Source of the DNA: Nereocystis luetkeana
Lineage: Eukaryota; Sar; Phaeophyceae; Laminariales; Laminariaceae
DNA: 64,000 nt
Assembly (NCBI GenBank): GCA_031213475.1
Contig: JARUPZ010000009.1
Location: 3,435,001-3,499,000 of the forward strand
Direction: 5' to 3'
Numbering within the stretch: the stretch's first letter is position 1; each line of letters opens with the position of its first letter. The notes beneath the pieces were generated by a model. It was not told the origin of the DNA. It saw only the letters and a program-made list of their open reading frames with translations, and searched no databases. Of this stretch, positions 63,531 through 64,000 are shown in pieces. Both the position numbers and the translations under genes were made by a program.

Positions 63531-64000
63531 TATGACCTGGAACTCTTGTTCTTCTTGAATGTTTTTGTTGTTATTTTCACGAATATCGTGTTATTAGGGC
63601 CGGTCTTATCGAGGGCAAAATAAACGAAAAAAAAAACAAAATGAAAAAACGAAAAACAGAACTCAAGAGTACCAGGTACGTGAGTTTTATTGGTAAAAAT
63701 GAAGTAAAATAGAAGTAGATATCCCGATACCTCCGTTTCCACATTTCGTTTTTTTAAGTACTTGAAAAAAAGCCGAAATGGGTGCCAAATAAACGAAATA
63801 TGGGATACCCAGGGTCGAAGAGGAACATAGGAGGAGCTCGAAGCATTGGGATGAAGTTCCGATAAAGTTTCTACGACCGGTTGGCAAGCCCACGATGGCC
63901 GAGATAGTGCTGTGGCCGCCACGCGGCTTGTCTGCTGACGGCGTGAGCACAAATGAGTAGGGAATCACCATGGGGTGCCCTCGCAAGAAATCGGGGCATC
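63531..64000. other. No recognised feature
   Basis: A-rich at 63,615-63,660; one GTACCAGGTAC at 63,669. A 140-residue minus frame (63,530-63,952) is Phe/Leu-rich with no motif. Confidence 0.4.

Overview
This is eukaryotic nuclear DNA, and nearly all of it is repeats. The window has no operons, no ribosome-binding-site pattern, no CRISPR array and no rRNA. It does have three LTR retrotransposons, two non-LTR retrotransposons, tRNA-derived SINE-like units, blocks of TTAGGG/CCCTAA, long microsatellites and many dispersed repeats of 100-350 bp. Base composition, the look of the Ty1/copia, Ty3/gypsy and LINE proteins, and the TTAGGG-type repeats would suit a stramenopile alga, for example a brown alga. 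That assignment is inference with low confidence.

Layout. 1-5.2 kb: a decayed, purine-rich LINE on the + strand (endonuclease, reverse transcriptase, C-terminal Cys/His motif). 5.4-6.9 kb: dispersed repeat A, a 660-bp (CCCT)n tract and a degenerate tandem repeat. 7.25-7.62 kb: a 5'-truncated LINE 3' end. 7,648-15,167: a complete-looking but internally scrambled copia element on the - strand, with near-identical LTRs, a 5-bp target duplication, and an inverted copy of 5'UTR+gag spliced into its RNase H gene. 16.6-20.4 kb: repeats A and B and a second LINE copy with an intact YADD motif. 22.1-24.8 kb: a possible spliced host gene ending in a Gly/Ser-rich region. 25.6-26.6 kb: repeat F and the broken paralogue of an unknown protein. 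27.6-30.7 kb: tRNA-like units and repeat C. 31,338-45,123: a 13.8-kb Ty3/gypsy element carrying a NADAR (YbiA-like) domain between Gag and protease; a 2.6-kb inversion cuts both the NADAR and RNase H domains. 45.4 kb: a tRNA-like Pol III unit. 45.8-49.0 kb: a second, internally deleted copia element. 49.9-51.8 kb: an inverted pair of a repeat with a conserved reading frame, around tandem repeat D. 54.99-55.14 kb: a LINE 3' tail. 57.7-60.3 kb: repeat F, a palindromic CTGTACA satellite and the intact paralogue of the unknown protein. 61.7-63.5 kb: two opposed copies of a telomere-motif repeat.

How it fits together. Most open frames are transposon genes (gag, protease, integrase, RT, RNase H) broken by stops and frameshifts. 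Nothing here forms a host pathway. The most informative observations are the NADAR domain in a gypsy polyprotein, the two cleanly readable inversions inside LTR elements, and two small protein families of unknown function that are each present twice (the gene near 26.0 and 60.0 kb, and the reading frame in the repeat at 50.0 and 51.6 kb). All protein calls come from reading motifs by eye; no database search was run.
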